The position numbers and the translations under genes are program-made. The notes under the pieces are model-generated. The model searched no databases and was not told the origin of the DNA. It worked only from the letters and a program-made list of their open reading frames with translations. Below are positions 26,912-38,996 of a stretch of 64,000 nt of DNA, one piece after another. Within the stretch, counting starts at the first letter, position 1. Every line of letters starts with the position of its first letter. The stretch is from Paenilisteria portnoyi. GTDB taxonomy: Bacteria > Bacillota > Bacilli > Lactobacillales > Listeriaceae. Location: positions 62,001 through 126,000 of the forward strand of contig NZ_JAASTT010000003.1 in assembly GCF_014322795.1 (NCBI RefSeq), given 5' to 3'.

Positions 26912-27789
26912 AGAACCAGAAAAGTTTTGGTGAGACAGACAGCACGAAAGGCACGTTATACCTAGTTCCAACACCAATCGGCAACTTAGAAGATATGACG
27001 ATGCGCGCGATTCGAATTTTGCAAGAAGCGGATTTAATTGCGGCAGAAGATACGCGGAACACAATCAAGTTGCTCAACCATTTCGACATACATACAAAAA
27101 TGATGAGCTACCATGAACACAACAAAACGACGCGTCAAGATGAACTTATCGAAAAATTAGAGACAGGGACAACGATTGCCGTCGTGAGTGATGCAGGTAT
27201 GCCGTCGATATCCGACCCAGGCTATGAACTCGTAGGCGCCGCGATTGAAGCCGGAATCACCGTCGTGCCACTACCAGGCGCGAACGCAGCGCTCACCGCC
27301 CTTATCGCGTCAGGCCTAGCGCCACAACCATTCTTCTTTTACGGTTTCCTGCCACGAAGCAACAAAGACCGTGAAGAAGCGCTGAGTCAGCTAAATCGGC
27401 GCGAAGAAACGTGGATTGTCTACGAATCACCACACCGCTTGAAAGAAGTTTTAAAAGCGATGAACAAAATAATCGGAAGCACCCGCAAAATCGTATTATG
27501 CCGCGAGTTGACGAAGAAGTATGAAGAATTTTTACGTGGAACGGTGGAAGAAGCGCTAGAATGGGCGAAAGAAACTGAAATCCGCGGTGAATTTTGCGTC
27601 ATTGTAGAAGGAAATGACGATGCGCCAAGCGAAGACGAAGAAGTTTGGTGGGAGACAATGCCAATCAAAGAGCACGTCGAAAAAGTGATGGAAGAAGAAT
27701 CCGTTTCCTCCAAAGAAGCTATTAAGCAAGTCATGAAAACCCGCCAGCTTCCAAAACGCGAAGTTTACCAAGCGTATCACGAATTATAA
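26908..27789 (+). CDS. rsmI: 16S rRNA C1402 2'-O-methyltransferase
   Basis: A 293-residue tetrapyrrole-methylase-fold enzyme. Motifs: GTLYLVPTPIGNLEDMT near residue 13, AAEDTRNT, VVSDAGMPSISDPG and PGANAALTAL. RsmI methylates the 2'-O of C1402 in 16S rRNA. Start ATG overlaps the end of yazA. A terminator at 27796-27823 follows. Confidence 0.96.
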   Translation: MKNQKSFGETDSTKGTLYLVPTPIGNLEDMTMRAIRILQEADLIAAEDTRNTIKLLNHFDIHTKMMSYHEHNKTTRQDELIEKLETGTTIAVVSDAGMPSISDPGYELVGAAIEAGITVVPLPGANAALTALIASGLAPQPFFFYGFLPRSNKDREEALSQLNRREETWIVYESPHRLKEVLKAMNKIIGSTRKIVLCRELTKKYEEFLRGTVEEALEWAKETEIRGEFCVIVEGNDDAPSEDEEVWWETMPIKEHVEKVMEEESVSSKEAIKQVMKTRQLPKREVYQAYHEL

Positions 27790-27795
27790 TGAATC

Positions 27796-27823
27796 AGACT
27801 CGTCATCGCGCGGGTCTTTTTTT
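27796..27823 (+). terminator. Terminator after rsmI
   Basis: AGACTCG and CGGGTCT pair around CATCG-type loop sequence, followed by a run of seven T. Confidence 0.75.
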
Positions 27824-27880
27824 GTGAAAAAATGTCTATCCTTGTTATAATGATGGTAATAGAAAAAGGAGGGATTCCAA

Positions 27881-28474
27881 ATGACGAAACTACCCAATAT
27901 CGGTAAACCAGCAACGAACGCGTTACAACTTCTGGACATAACGACACTCGAACAAGTAGCAGAACATGACGAAAAAACGCTGTTAAAAATACACGGGGTT
28001 GGCCCAAAAGCAATGGGGATTTTAAAAGAAGCGTTGGCGGGGAGCGGTTTAGCATTTACACAAAAGACAAAAGAAATCTCTCTATCTGGAGTAGACTTCG
28101 CGGTAGTCTGTGATTTTGACTGCGACAATGCACCGAAAAAACGCATGATCCGAGACTACCTTGTAGCATCCGCGTCGGGCGACAGAGCCACACTCGAAAG
28201 CGTATTAGAAGAGTCGTTCGTGTGGACGGTACCAGGCGAATTCCAAATCAAAGGCCGGGACGCGTTCATCGCAGAACTAATCGCCAATCTCCAAGCTGTC
28301 AACATACTAGAAGTCCAATCACTCATAAGCCATGGCAAAGAAGGCTCCGCCCACGGAACCGTCACAAATAAAAAAGGCAAACACGTCTACTTCTCCGACA
28401 TCTTCACCTTCCAAAGTAACATACCAGACGCCAAAATCTCAAAACTAACCTCGTTCGTGGTGATAGAAGAGTAA
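27881..28474 (+). CDS. Helix-hairpin-helix plus SnoaL-like fold protein
   Basis: A 197-residue protein. Residues 1-60 resemble a helix-hairpin-helix module (NIGKPATNALQLLDITTLEQV ... HGVGPKAMGILKEAL) like those in RNA polymerase alpha-CTD-type or TfoX-like folds. Residues about 85-197 look like a SnoaL/NTF2-type alpha-beta cone (IRDYLVASASGDRATLESVL ... GRDAFIAEL). I do not know a function. It is inserted between rsmI and abrB, genes that are adjacent in Bacillus, and has its own -10-like TATAAT upstream and an AAGGAGGG site. Confidence 0.75.
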   Translation: MTKLPNIGKPATNALQLLDITTLEQVAEHDEKTLLKIHGVGPKAMGILKEALAGSGLAFTQKTKEISLSGVDFAVVCDFDCDNAPKKRMIRDYLVASASGDRATLESVLEESFVWTVPGEFQIKGRDAFIAELIANLQAVNILEVQSLISHGKEGSAHGTVTNKKGKHVYFSDIFTFQSNIPDAKISKLTSFVVIEE

Positions 28475-28547
28475 ATTATGATTTATTAAGACTTTAGGTC
28501 TTTAAGTCTTTATTCTTTTTGTGTAGGATCTATATTTTGCTTTAAAT

Positions 28548-28711
28548 AAATCGAGCGAAAGGGTTTGTATTGCAACGGTTTGGTGGAGAATCGAAGTCTA
28601 CCGAACACTAATGGATTACATGCTCGCTTTGCTCTCATGCATATTGAGGCTCTAATTCAGCAAACTACGCTTCATAAGAGCCACAACAATGCGAACGCTT
28701 GCCGCCGATTT
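28548..28711. repeat. Palindromic repeat family A, copy 3
   Basis: Left end AAATCGAGCGAAAGG (28548 on) and right end GCTTGCCGCCGATTT (to 28711) match the termini of copy 1. The interior is longer (about 100 nt) and differs. The upstream flank ATTTTGCTTTAAATAAATCG resembles that of copies 2 and 4. Confidence 0.7.
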
Positions 28712-28820
28712 ACCCATAAGTAGGCTCAACCCAACAAAGGATTAACAACTCACTACGTTCGCTCTTATATTTGGGTTCTGACTCAGCAAAGTACGCTTCG
28801 TAAGAACCCAAACAAAAAAG

Positions 28821-28862
28821 CATCCTATTTGAGGCTAGCACGCTTTCAAATAGGATACTTTC
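28821..28862 (-). terminator. Terminator after abrB
   Basis: On the minus strand ATCCTATTTGA and TCAAATAGGAT pair around a 13-nt loop, followed by GCTTTTTTG. Confidence 0.88.
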
Positions 28863-28875
28863 TTGGATTGTAGTA

Positions 28876-29160
28876 TTAGATATCATCGCCGAATTGACGA
28901 CGAATGTCAGCTACTAATTTCTCAGCTCCATCACGGCTAAGTGTTAATTTACCGTCAACAACTTGTTTGTTTTGATCGGAAAATTCACCAGTGATGTCAC
29001 AAAGGTTGCTAGCTGTGTATTTCTTTAGGATAATTTCATCTTCATTGATGTAAATTTCTAAAGCATCTTTAACAGCAACGCCTAGGTTACGACGAATTTC
29101 AACTGGGATTACGATACGTCCTAGTTCGTCAATTTTTCTTACCATACCTGTAGATTTCAT
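28876..29160 (-). CDS. abrB: Transition-state regulator AbrB
   Basis: A 94-residue protein beginning MKSTGMVRKIDELGRIVIPV, the canonical AbrB N-terminal swapped-hairpin DNA-binding domain, with the Arg residues of the binding face (R8, R15, and RRNLGV). The C-terminal half mediates tetramer formation. In Bacillus AbrB represses many post-exponential genes; in Listeria its role is less defined. It is divergent from the glucose transporter gene, with a 221-nt gap. Confidence 0.97.
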   Translation of the reverse strand: MKSTGMVRKIDELGRIVIPVEIRRNLGVAVKDALEIYINEDEIILKKYTASNLCDITGEFSDQNKQVVDGKLTLSRDGAEKLVADIRRQFGDDI

Positions 29161-29381
29161 ATTCTTACCTCCTAACTCTTTGGTCTATTATCTATAATAC
29201 CAAGAATTTCCTAGAAAAGCTAGACGAAATTATCATTTAATGCAAAAAAAATGATTATTGTTTCTGAAAAAGGGTATAAAGCTAGTTGTGGCGCTATTTG
29301 TACTGAAAATGTTCTATAATTGCAAATTTTGTTTTTTTTAGCTCAATTAGACAATGTTACAGATTTGAGAGGAGTTTTTTT

Positions 29382-30230
29382 ATGGAAATTTTAATTGCAC
29401 TTATTCCAGCGGTCATGTGGGGGATTATGCCACTTGTTGTTTCTAAAATTGGTGGTAAGCCATATCAGCAGACACTTGGCGTAACATTTGGGGCGCTGAT
29501 TTTTGCGATTGGCATGTATTTCTATTCCACACCACAGTTTACAATGACGATTCTATTGGTAAGTTTTGTATCGGGGATATTCTGGACTGTGGGGCAACTG
29601 AACCAGTTTCGCGCCTTTACACATATCGGAGTTTCCAAGGCAATGCCACTTTCGACAGGGATGCAATTAGTCGGGACCTCATTATTCGGTGTTTTCGTTT
29701 TTCATGAATGGGGCACGACTGCTAAATTAGTACTCGGTTTTTCAGCATTATTTTTCATCATCGTTGGGATTACACTAACATCATACCAACAACATAAATC
29801 AAAAAATGGCAACATGAAGCAAGGAATGGTCGCGCTAATTATTTCTTCGCTGGGCTATGTTGCCTATGTTGTTATTCTAAAAGCGTTTGACATCAGTGGT
29901 TGGGAAGCAATTCTGCCACAAGCTGTCGGGATGGTTGTTGCGGCCGTTGCATTCTCATTTAAAGATCGCAAAACTTTCTTTTTACGAGAAACGTGGCTTA
30001 GTATTATTCCAGGTGTGATTTGGAGTGTTGGGAACTTGGCGCTACTCATTTCGAATACGGTTATCGGTGTAGCAATCAGCTTCTCGCTTTCGCAAATGGG
30101 TGTTGTCATTTCGACGCTAGGTGGAATTCTACTACTTGGTGAGAAAAAGACAAAACGCGAACTTATCCTTGTTATCATCGGAATTATTTTAGTTGGTGCC
30201 GGTGGATTCATGATTGGACTAACTAAATAA
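29382..30230 (+). CDS. glcU: GRP-family sugar transporter (GlcU-like)
   Basis: A 282-residue protein with about 10 transmembrane helices, starting [20 protein letters not shown] after AGGAG. The pattern matches the glucose/ribose porter family of the DMT superfamily, including GlcU of Bacillus and Listeria (lmo0169/lmo0176 type). It would take up glucose with protons without the PTS. A TATAAT at about 29316-29321 is a likely -10. Inserted between abrB and metG, a position also used in Listeria monocytogenes. Confidence 0.85.
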   Translation: MEILIALIPAVMWGIMPLVVSKIGGKPYQQTLGVTFGALIFAIGMYFYSTPQFTMTILLVSFVSGIFWTVGQLNQFRAFTHIGVSKAMPLSTGMQLVGTSLFGVFVFHEWGTTAKLVLGFSALFFIIVGITLTSYQQHKSKNGNMKQGMVALIISSLGYVAYVVILKAFDISGWEAILPQAVGMVVAAVAFSFKDRKTFFLRETWLSIIPGVIWSVGNLALLISNTVIGVAISFSLSQMGVVISTLGGILLLGEKKTKRELILVIIGIILVGAGGFMIGLTK

Positions 30231-30239
30231 ACAAATTTG

Positions 30240-30273
30240 GCAGTGTGGGACTTTATTCCGCGCTGCTTTTTTC
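30240..30273 (+). terminator. Terminator after glcU
   Basis: GCAGTGTGG (30240-30248) pairs with CCGCGCTGC (30258-30266), followed by TTTTTT. Confidence 0.85.
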
Positions 30274-30358
30274 AAATTTTTCGGGCCTGCGGTATTTTGT
30301 TTTGCGTAGAAAATGATATAATAGAAGGTAATTGTGAATTTAACACCGGAAAAACTGA

Positions 30359-32383
<2,025 letters not shown>

Positions 32384-32391
32384 TAATTGTG

Positions 32392-32420
32392 AGGTGGGAT
32401 TCTAAGGAACCCGCCTTTAC
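32392..32420 (+). terminator. Hairpin terminator after metG
   Basis: GGTGGG-A-TTC pairs with GAACCCGCC with one bulge and a short loop, followed by TTTACTTTT. Confidence 0.65.
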
Positions 32421-32433
32421 TTTTACAAAAAAA

Positions 32434-32508
32434 CGACTTTCTTCTATAGTAATATAATACATTCGCAAAACAGGAAAAGTAGTTATACTATTCTATAGAA
32501 GAAAGTCG
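32434..32508. repeat. Long hairpin between metG and tatD
   Basis: The 16-nt arms CGACTTTCTTCTATAG (32434-32449) and CTATAGAAGAAAGTCG (32493-32508) are perfect reverse complements, with a further imperfect AT-rich pairing inward. The loop is about 43 nt. TATACT at 32484-32489 could be a -10, but no clear -35 is present. Confidence 0.6.
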
Positions 32509-32547
32509 ACATTCTGCCTGTTGAAAATAAAGAAATGAGGGATAAAA

Positions 32548-33315
32548 ATGCTTTTTGATACACATGTACACTTAAATGATGATGCATTTAACGAAGATCT
32601 GGAAGAAGTTATCGCGCGCGCCAAGGAAAATGATGTTTCGCGGATGGCAGTTGTCGGTTTTAACGAAGAAACAATCAATCGTGCACTGGAACTTGCCGAT
32701 AAATATGATTTTATTTACCTCATTGTCGGATGGCACCCAACAGACGCTATCACTTTTACTCCTGAAAAACTAGAATGGCTACGCGAACTAGCCAAAAATC
32801 CAAAAGTTGTCGCACTTGGCGAAATGGGTTTGGATTATCATTGGGATACGTCGCCAAAAGAAACTCAGTTTGAGGTATTCCGTCAGCAAATTAGATTGGC
32901 AAAAGAAGTACAACTTCCTATCGTGATTCACAATCGGGAAGCAACGGAAGATGTCGTTCGTATTTTACAAGAAGAAAACGCGTCAGAAGTTGGTGGAATT
33001 ATGCACTGTTTTGGCGAAACGGTGGAAGTAATGGAAGCGTGTTTAGCTATGAATTTCTACATCTCATTTGGTGGAACAGTTACCTTTAAAAACGCAAAAT
33101 TACCAAAAATTGCAGCAGAATCAGCACCATTAGACAAGATTTTAATTGAAACCGATGCTCCATATCTCGCTCCGCACCCAAATCGGGGTAAAAGAAATGA
33201 GCCGAGTTACGTCAAGCTTGTTGCCGAAAAGCTTGCAGAATTAAAAGAACTGAAATATGAGGAAATCGCCCGCTACACAACAGAAAATGCAAATCGGCTG
33301 TTCCGATTAAGTTGA
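32548..33315 (+). CDS. tatD: TatD family metal-dependent hydrolase
   Basis: A 255-residue TIM-barrel DNase starting MLFDTHVHLND (metal ligands His6, His8), with GEMGLDYHW, VIHNRE, MHCFGE and ETDAPYLAP motifs that hold the remaining ligands. TatD-type enzymes are 3'-5' exonucleases or D-aminoacyl-tRNA-processing candidates. Start ATG follows GAGGG. The gene is between metG and yabE as in Bacillus (yabD). Confidence 0.95.
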   Translation: MLFDTHVHLNDDAFNEDLEEVIARAKENDVSRMAVVGFNEETINRALELADKYDFIYLIVGWHPTDAITFTPEKLEWLRELAKNPKVVALGEMGLDYHWDTSPKETQFEVFRQQIRLAKEVQLPIVIHNREATEDVVRILQEENASEVGGIMHCFGETVEVMEACLAMNFYISFGGTVTFKNAKLPKIAAESAPLDKILIETDAPYLAPHPNRGKRNEPSYVKLVAEKLAELKELKYEEIARYTTENANRLFRLS

Positions 33316-33551
33316 TTTTTGTCATCAAACTGTAATATTACCTGAACTTTGTAACGGAATCTTAAGCAAGCGAAAAATAAAGTTTAAGAAATCTTTAATA
33401 ATCCGCGCTATTATGCCTACGACTAGAGGCTGACTTTGCTGAAATATAACTGACACATTAGACATAGAATGTAATAAAAAGGTTTCGCAATGGCTCTATA
33501 CCAACGATGGAATAGTTGTTTTTTGTCTAGAAATCTTTTTATGATAATTCG

Positions 33552-33581
33552 TTGACAGTTCTTTCGTCCCCTGTATATAAT
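33552..33581 (+). promoter_or_regulatory. Promoter of the 3D/G5 protein gene
   Basis: TTGACA (33552-33557), 18 nt, TATAAT (33576-33581), both consensus. The start codon is 30 nt downstream of the -10. Confidence 0.8.
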
Positions 33582-33611
33582 CACAACAGAAGTTAGAAAG
33601 GGGAGAAATAC

Positions 33612-34886
33612 ATGACCATGGAAACTAGCAGTAACGCAAGCCAAAAATCAAAATGGCGTTTACCAATAATGATTGGCGCGTTTGTTATTGTCATAGCATT
33701 GGTTTTTTATTTCGTTTTCGAGGGAACTAAAAACGATATCACGATTGTAAAAGCAGGCGAGGTTACGAAAGTTAGCACGCACGCAAAAACAGTTGGAGAA
33801 GTACTAAATGACGAAGGTGTAAAAGTTGGAAAACATGACGAACTGTCTTATTCCAAAAATACAGCTGTAAAAGACGGAATGAAGATTGCTTACATTCCAG
33901 CTAAAGAAGTTACAATTAATGACGAAGGTAAAGAAGCGAATGTGTGGACAACAAAAGACACAGTTGCCGAAGTACTGAAGGATGAAAATATTACGACACA
34001 TCCGCAAGATGCTTTAAACGTTTCATTGGATGACAAAGTAGCCGCAAACATGGAAGTTAAAATCGACCGTGCTGTTGCTCTAGCAATTCAAAATGGTGCG
34101 AAGAAAGAAGTAACGTGGACAACAAAAGATACAGTAGCAGATTTATTGGCAGAGAAAAATATTAAATTGGATGCTCATGATAAAGTATTGCCAGTAAAAA
34201 CGGCGAAACTTACTCCAAATATGACGGTTGTTGTTACATATGTAGACAAAAAAACCGATGAAAAGAAATCCAAAGTCGCTTTTAAAACTGTAGTAAAAGA
34301 AGATGCTTCTCTTGAAAAAGGCGAAGAAAAAGTAGTACAAGCAGGGAAAGTTGGCGAGAAAGTTGCCAAGTATGATGTTGTTATGGAGAACGGTAAAGAA
34401 AAACAACGCAAACTCCTTGCAGAACAAGTAACAGCAAAACCAGAAGATAAAATCATTGTTCGTGGTACGAAAGAAGAGCCAGTGGTAACTGCAATCAGCA
34501 ATGCCCCAGCTAAATCTTCTAAAAAAGCCACAACATCAAAAGCTGCAACATCGAGCTCATCATCTTCTCAAAGTAGCTCTTCCACTGTTAGTAGTAAGCC
34601 ATCATCAGGCGGTAAAACGTTCACGATGGAATCAACAGCTTATTCAGGTGGCGGTACAACAGCGACAGGTATTAATTTAACAGCAAACCCAGGCTTAAAA
34701 GTAGTTGCGGTAGATCCAAGCGTAATTCCACTAGGCTCTAGAGTTTATGTGTCAGGTTACGGAGAAGCAATTGCAGGAGATACTGGCGGCGCGATTAAAG
34801 GGAATATCGTAGACGTTTATTTTGCAGATGAGAGCCAATGTTATACTTGGGGACGTCGCCAAGTTACTGTAACAATTTTGGATTAA
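33612..34886 (+). CDS. yabE: Cell-wall protein with DUF348, G5 and 3D domains (YabE/Rpf2-like)
   Basis: A 424-residue protein. An N-terminal membrane anchor (LPIMIGAFVIVIALVFYFVF) is followed by three DUF348 repeats (each with TKVSTHAKTVGEVL/TTKDTVAEVL-type motifs), a G5 domain (about 210-290), a Ser/Lys-rich linker and a C-terminal 3D domain (MESTAYSG..., DPSVIPLGSRVYV, ending in GRRQVTVTILD). The conserved Asp residues of the 3D domain, which are catalytic in lytic transglycosylases of this type, are present. Orthologues (YabE, Listeria Lmo0186/Rpf2) act in wall turnover and resuscitation from stasis. It has a consensus promoter. Confidence 0.93.
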   Translation: MTMETSSNASQKSKWRLPIMIGAFVIVIALVFYFVFEGTKNDITIVKAGEVTKVSTHAKTVGEVLNDEGVKVGKHDELSYSKNTAVKDGMKIAYIPAKEVTINDEGKEANVWTTKDTVAEVLKDENITTHPQDALNVSLDDKVAANMEVKIDRAVALAIQNGAKKEVTWTTKDTVADLLAEKNIKLDAHDKVLPVKTAKLTPNMTVVVTYVDKKTDEKKSKVAFKTVVKEDASLEKGEEKVVQAGKVGEKVAKYDVVMENGKEKQRKLLAEQVTAKPEDKIIVRGTKEEPVVTAISNAPAKSSKKATTSKAATSSSSSSQSSSSTVSSKPSSGGKTFTMESTAYSGGGTTATGINLTANPGLKVVAVDPSVIPLGSRVYVSGYGEAIAGDTGGAIKGNIVDVYFADESQCYTWGRRQVTVTILD

Positions 34887-34900
34887 TAAGTATATACAAA

Positions 34901-34942
34901 GCAGGAGGCGCGCCACTCAAGGTGTTCTTCCTGTTTTTTTTG
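34901..34942 (+). terminator. Terminator after yabE
   Basis: CAGGA and TCCTG outer arms with an inner GCGCC/GGTGT pairing, then eight T. Confidence 0.65.
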
Positions 34943-35019
34943 TGCGAAACAAAGCGGGTTCTGCTTTTTCGAATTTTATGGTATGATAGAAATACTGATT
35001 AAGAGAAGGGACGTTTTGT

Positions 35020-36469
<1,450 letters not shown>

Positions 36470-36500
36470 CGAAAAAATGATAAAAAGACGACCTTAGTGG

Positions 36501-36529
36501 TTGACACAGAGGTGTTTCGCTGTTAAAAT
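36501..36529 (+). promoter_or_regulatory. veg promoter P1
   Basis: TTGACA (36501-36506), 17 nt, TAAAAT (36524-36529). Confidence 0.8.
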
Positions 36530-36538
36530 ATTTGTTTG

Positions 36539-36567
36539 TTGATTTTTGGCCCTAGATATGCTATACT
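36539..36567 (+). promoter_or_regulatory. veg promoter P2
   Basis: TTGATT (36539-36544), 17 nt, TATACT (36562-36567), 27 nt before the start codon. Two promoters in tandem also drive veg in Bacillus subtilis. Confidence 0.7.
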
Positions 36568-36593
36568 GGAAATTAGTGAGGTGGGGGTACAAA

Positions 36594-36854
36594 ATGTCAA
36601 AAACTATTGCAAGCATCAAACAAAATCTTGAATCCAGACTTGGAACGAGACTAACTTTGAAAGCTAACGGCGGACGTAAGAAAACAATCGAGCGTTGCGG
36701 CGTGTTAGCTGAAACTTATCCAGCTGTTTTTGTTGTTGAATTAGATCAAGACGAGAACAATTTCGAAAGAGTATCCTATAGTTATACAGACATTTTAACA
36801 GACACTGTAGAATTAGACTTTACCGACGATGTAAGTAAAGAATTAGCACTTTAA
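36594..36854 (+). CDS. veg: Veg protein
   Basis: An 86-residue protein; the ATG at 36594 ([17 protein letters not shown]) is preceded by GAGGTGGGGG. Residues 20-60 ([19 protein letters not shown]) match the Veg family, which promotes biofilm formation in Bacillus. It is transcribed from the two tandem promoters and ends in a strong terminator. Confidence 0.95.
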   Translation: MSKTIASIKQNLESRLGTRLTLKANGGRKKTIERCGVLAETYPAVFVVELDQDENNFERVSYSYTDILTDTVELDFTDDVSKELAL

Positions 36855-36870
36855 TCACTAATATCTCAAG

Positions 36871-36894
36871 ACCAGCCAACCCGGCTGGTTTTTT
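36871..36894 (+). terminator. Terminator after veg
   Basis: ACCAGCC and GGCTGGT with a short loop, then a T-run. Confidence 0.9.
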
Positions 36895-37222
36895 GATGTC
36901 TTAGGGAGTTGAGCCTATGACAAATAAATCGGCGACAAGCGCTCGATTTGTGTAAAGCAGAATTTATGTCTTACGCAAAAAAATAAAAGAATGATTGAGG
37001 TTATCTGCTCACATCTTGAGTAAACTTCGGAATTGAGCTAGTCTTAATGCTTTTGCAGTATGCTTAGAAGTCTTTTTGAGTTTGGAGTACATATTTGGGC
37101 GTTGCTATGGTAGAATAAACAAAGAAGATTTGAGGAGCTGTGACCAAACTTGAAGTCAGGCGAAATTACTAACTTATTACTTTGGGTTGAACGATGGATG
37201 TTCCCTAAGAAAGGCTGTAGAA
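36895..37222. other. Intergenic region between veg and ispE
   Basis: About 330 nt with no gene. It contains a short family A repeat in the opposite orientation (36926-36949) with its flank TGTAAAGCAGAATTT. No strong promoter stands out; TAGAAT near 37111-37116 is a possible weak -10 for ispE. Confidence 0.5.
36926..36949. repeat. Palindromic repeat family A, short inverted copy
   Basis: AAATCGGCGACAAGC joined to GCTCGATTT. Including its right flank, it is the reverse complement of the copy at 4931-4958 and its left flank, over about 45 nt with few differences. Confidence 0.7.
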
Positions 37223-38086
37223 ATGATGAAAATAAATGTGAAAGCACCTGCGAAAATTAATTTGTCATTGGATGCGCTATATAAGAGAAAAGATAATTAT
37301 CATGAGCTTGAAATGGTGATGACTACAATTGACTTGGCGGATCGTCTGCAGTTAGTTTTATTGGAAAAGGATATTATTAAACTGGATGTGAAGGCGCATT
37401 TTATTCCGGATGATAAGCGAAATCTGGTGTTTCAGGCGGCGGCGCTTTTGAAGGAACGTTTTTCAGTGAAGCAAGGTGTGGCTATAACGCTGGATAAAAG
37501 TATTCCGGTTGCGGCTGGGCTTGCGGGTGGTAGTAGTGACGCGGCGGCGGCTCTTAAGGGATTGAATCAATTGTGGGATTTGCAGTTGACGCTTGAGGAA
37601 CTTGCGGATTTAGGCGCGGAACTAGGATCGGATATTCCGTTCTGCTTATATGGTGGAACGGCGCTTGCGACTGGTCGTGGTGAGATTATTGAACCGCTTC
37701 CAATGATGCCAAATTGCTGGATTGTATTAGCGAAGCCTTCGATTAGTGTTTCGACGCCAGGTGTGTACAGGGACTTGCGTGTTGGCGAAGTGGAGCATCC
37801 GAATACGGCTGGAATGGTTCAAGCGATTCGGGATGGCAGTTTTGAGGGGATTTGTGATAATATCGGGAATGTGCTCGAGACGGTGACGCTCGCGAAACAC
37901 CCAGAAGTGAAGCGAATCAAAGAGAAGATGCTGGAATTTGGCGCAGATACGGCTTTAATGAGTGGTAGCGGGCCGACAGTGTTTGCCCTTGTAAAACAGT
38001 ACTCTAGAGCAAAACGCGTCTATAACGGCTTGTGTGGCTTCTGTGAGGAAGTATATTTAGTCAGACCTTGGCAAGAAGAAAAATGA
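37223..38086 (+). CDS. ispE: 4-diphosphocytidyl-2-C-methyl-D-erythritol kinase
   Basis: A 287-residue GHMP kinase. ATG 37223 is 8 nt after GAAAGG; the next codon is also ATG (37226). Motifs: [11 protein letters not shown] at the N-terminus, ATP loop [17 protein letters not shown], and GSGPTVFAL near the end. It is the fourth step of the non-mevalonate isoprenoid pathway. In Bacillus it follows veg and sspF; the spore gene sspF is absent here, as expected for Listeria. Confidence 0.95.
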   Translation: MMKINVKAPAKINLSLDALYKRKDNYHELEMVMTTIDLADRLQLVLLEKDIIKLDVKAHFIPDDKRNLVFQAAALLKERFSVKQGVAITLDKSIPVAAGLAGGSSDAAAALKGLNQLWDLQLTLEELADLGAELGSDIPFCLYGGTALATGRGEIIEPLPMMPNCWIVLAKPSISVSTPGVYRDLRVGEVEHPNTAGMVQAIRDGSFEGICDNIGNVLETVTLAKHPEVKRIKEKMLEFGADTALMSGSGPTVFALVKQYSRAKRVYNGLCGFCEEVYLVRPWQEEK

Positions 38087-38104
38087 TAAAGGAGTCGTGA
38101 AGTG

Positions 38105-38845
38105 ATGAAAGTTATTTTTAATGCGGATGATTTTGGTTTGTCAAAAGGTGTCGTTTACGGAATTTTGGAGGCGTATAAGCATGGTGTTGTAAAATCGACG
38201 ACAATGCTCGCGAATTCACCAGCGTTTGATTTAGGAGCTGAGGTGGCGAAAGAAAACCCAGGACTCGATATCGGGGCGCATTTGACGCTTACTTTCGGTA
38301 GCCCACTTTTGAAGGATGTTCCGAGCCTTACTGCTGAGTCGGGGAAATTTCTAGCGCAAGACGTGCTGAGAAGTTCGGCGGATGTGATTGATTTTGGAGA
38401 AGTAGAGCGTGAATTCACCGCTCAAATCGAAAAAATTCTCGCAGCAGGCATTCCCATTTCCCATTTTGATACGCATCACCTTATCGAACCTATTGTTTTG
38501 CCAGTTATGCAAAAATTAGCGAAAAAATACCAAGTTGGGTTGCGTCGTTCTGTACATGATGCGGATTATACGGGGATTCCAACAACGGATCGTTTTTCTG
38601 ATCAATTTTATGCAGATGGGATTACAGCGGATGTTGTCAAACAGGTTGTGAAGGCGCACGAGCATGATACGGAGACGTTGGAATTCATGTGTCACCCAGC
38701 ATTTATCGATGAAACAATGCTCAGCTTGACTTCTTATTCGGATTATCGGATAAAAGAGCTGACTTTCCTAACATCCGATGAGGTGCAGGAAGCGTTGAAA
38801 TCGGTTGGAGCGGAAGTAGTCAGCTTTAAAGAAGTTATGAAATAA
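38105..38845 (+). CDS. ChbG/YdjC family carbohydrate deacetylase
   Basis: A 246-residue protein starting MKVIFNADDFGLSKGV after AAAGGAG. The metal site residues of the family are visible: NADDFG (Asp), GAHLTLTFGSP (His) and HFDTHHL. YdjC/ChbG enzymes remove an acetyl group from diacetylchitobiose or related sugars. It lies between ispE and purR in an arrangement seen in Listeria, with no partner chitobiose genes. Confidence 0.88.
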   Translation: MKVIFNADDFGLSKGVVYGILEAYKHGVVKSTTMLANSPAFDLGAEVAKENPGLDIGAHLTLTFGSPLLKDVPSLTAESGKFLAQDVLRSSADVIDFGEVEREFTAQIEKILAAGIPISHFDTHHLIEPIVLPVMQKLAKKYQVGLRRSVHDADYTGIPTTDRFSDQFYADGITADVVKQVVKAHEHDTETLEFMCHPAFIDETMLSLTSYSDYRIKELTFLTSDEVQEALKSVGAEVVSFKEVMK

Positions 38846-38996
38846 GAGGAATCTAGTGTGTGGTGATTTTGAACGGCAAGCTATGACTATCTTTTCCTCT
38901 AAAAAGCCTTTATAATGATGTTAAACACGTACAAAAAGGGCGAAATAGGTTCTAATGTTTGGAAAAGCTATTTTTAAAAAGAGGAGAAGAAGCAAT

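Larger units (their letters stand above)
28475..28875. other. Non-coding stretch holding repeats and the abrB terminator
   Basis: About 400 nt without a gene. It holds palindromic repeat family A copy 3 (28548-28711), two smaller self-pairing motifs of related sequence (GGCTCT...AGAGCC at about 28648-28682, and GGGTTCT...AGAACCC at about 28773-28809) and the terminator at 28821-28862. Confidence 0.7.

Noticed and set aside
28548-28860. Coding potential in the gap between the HhH protein and abrB
   Set aside because: All frames are short and broken; the stretch consists of palindromic repeats and a terminator.
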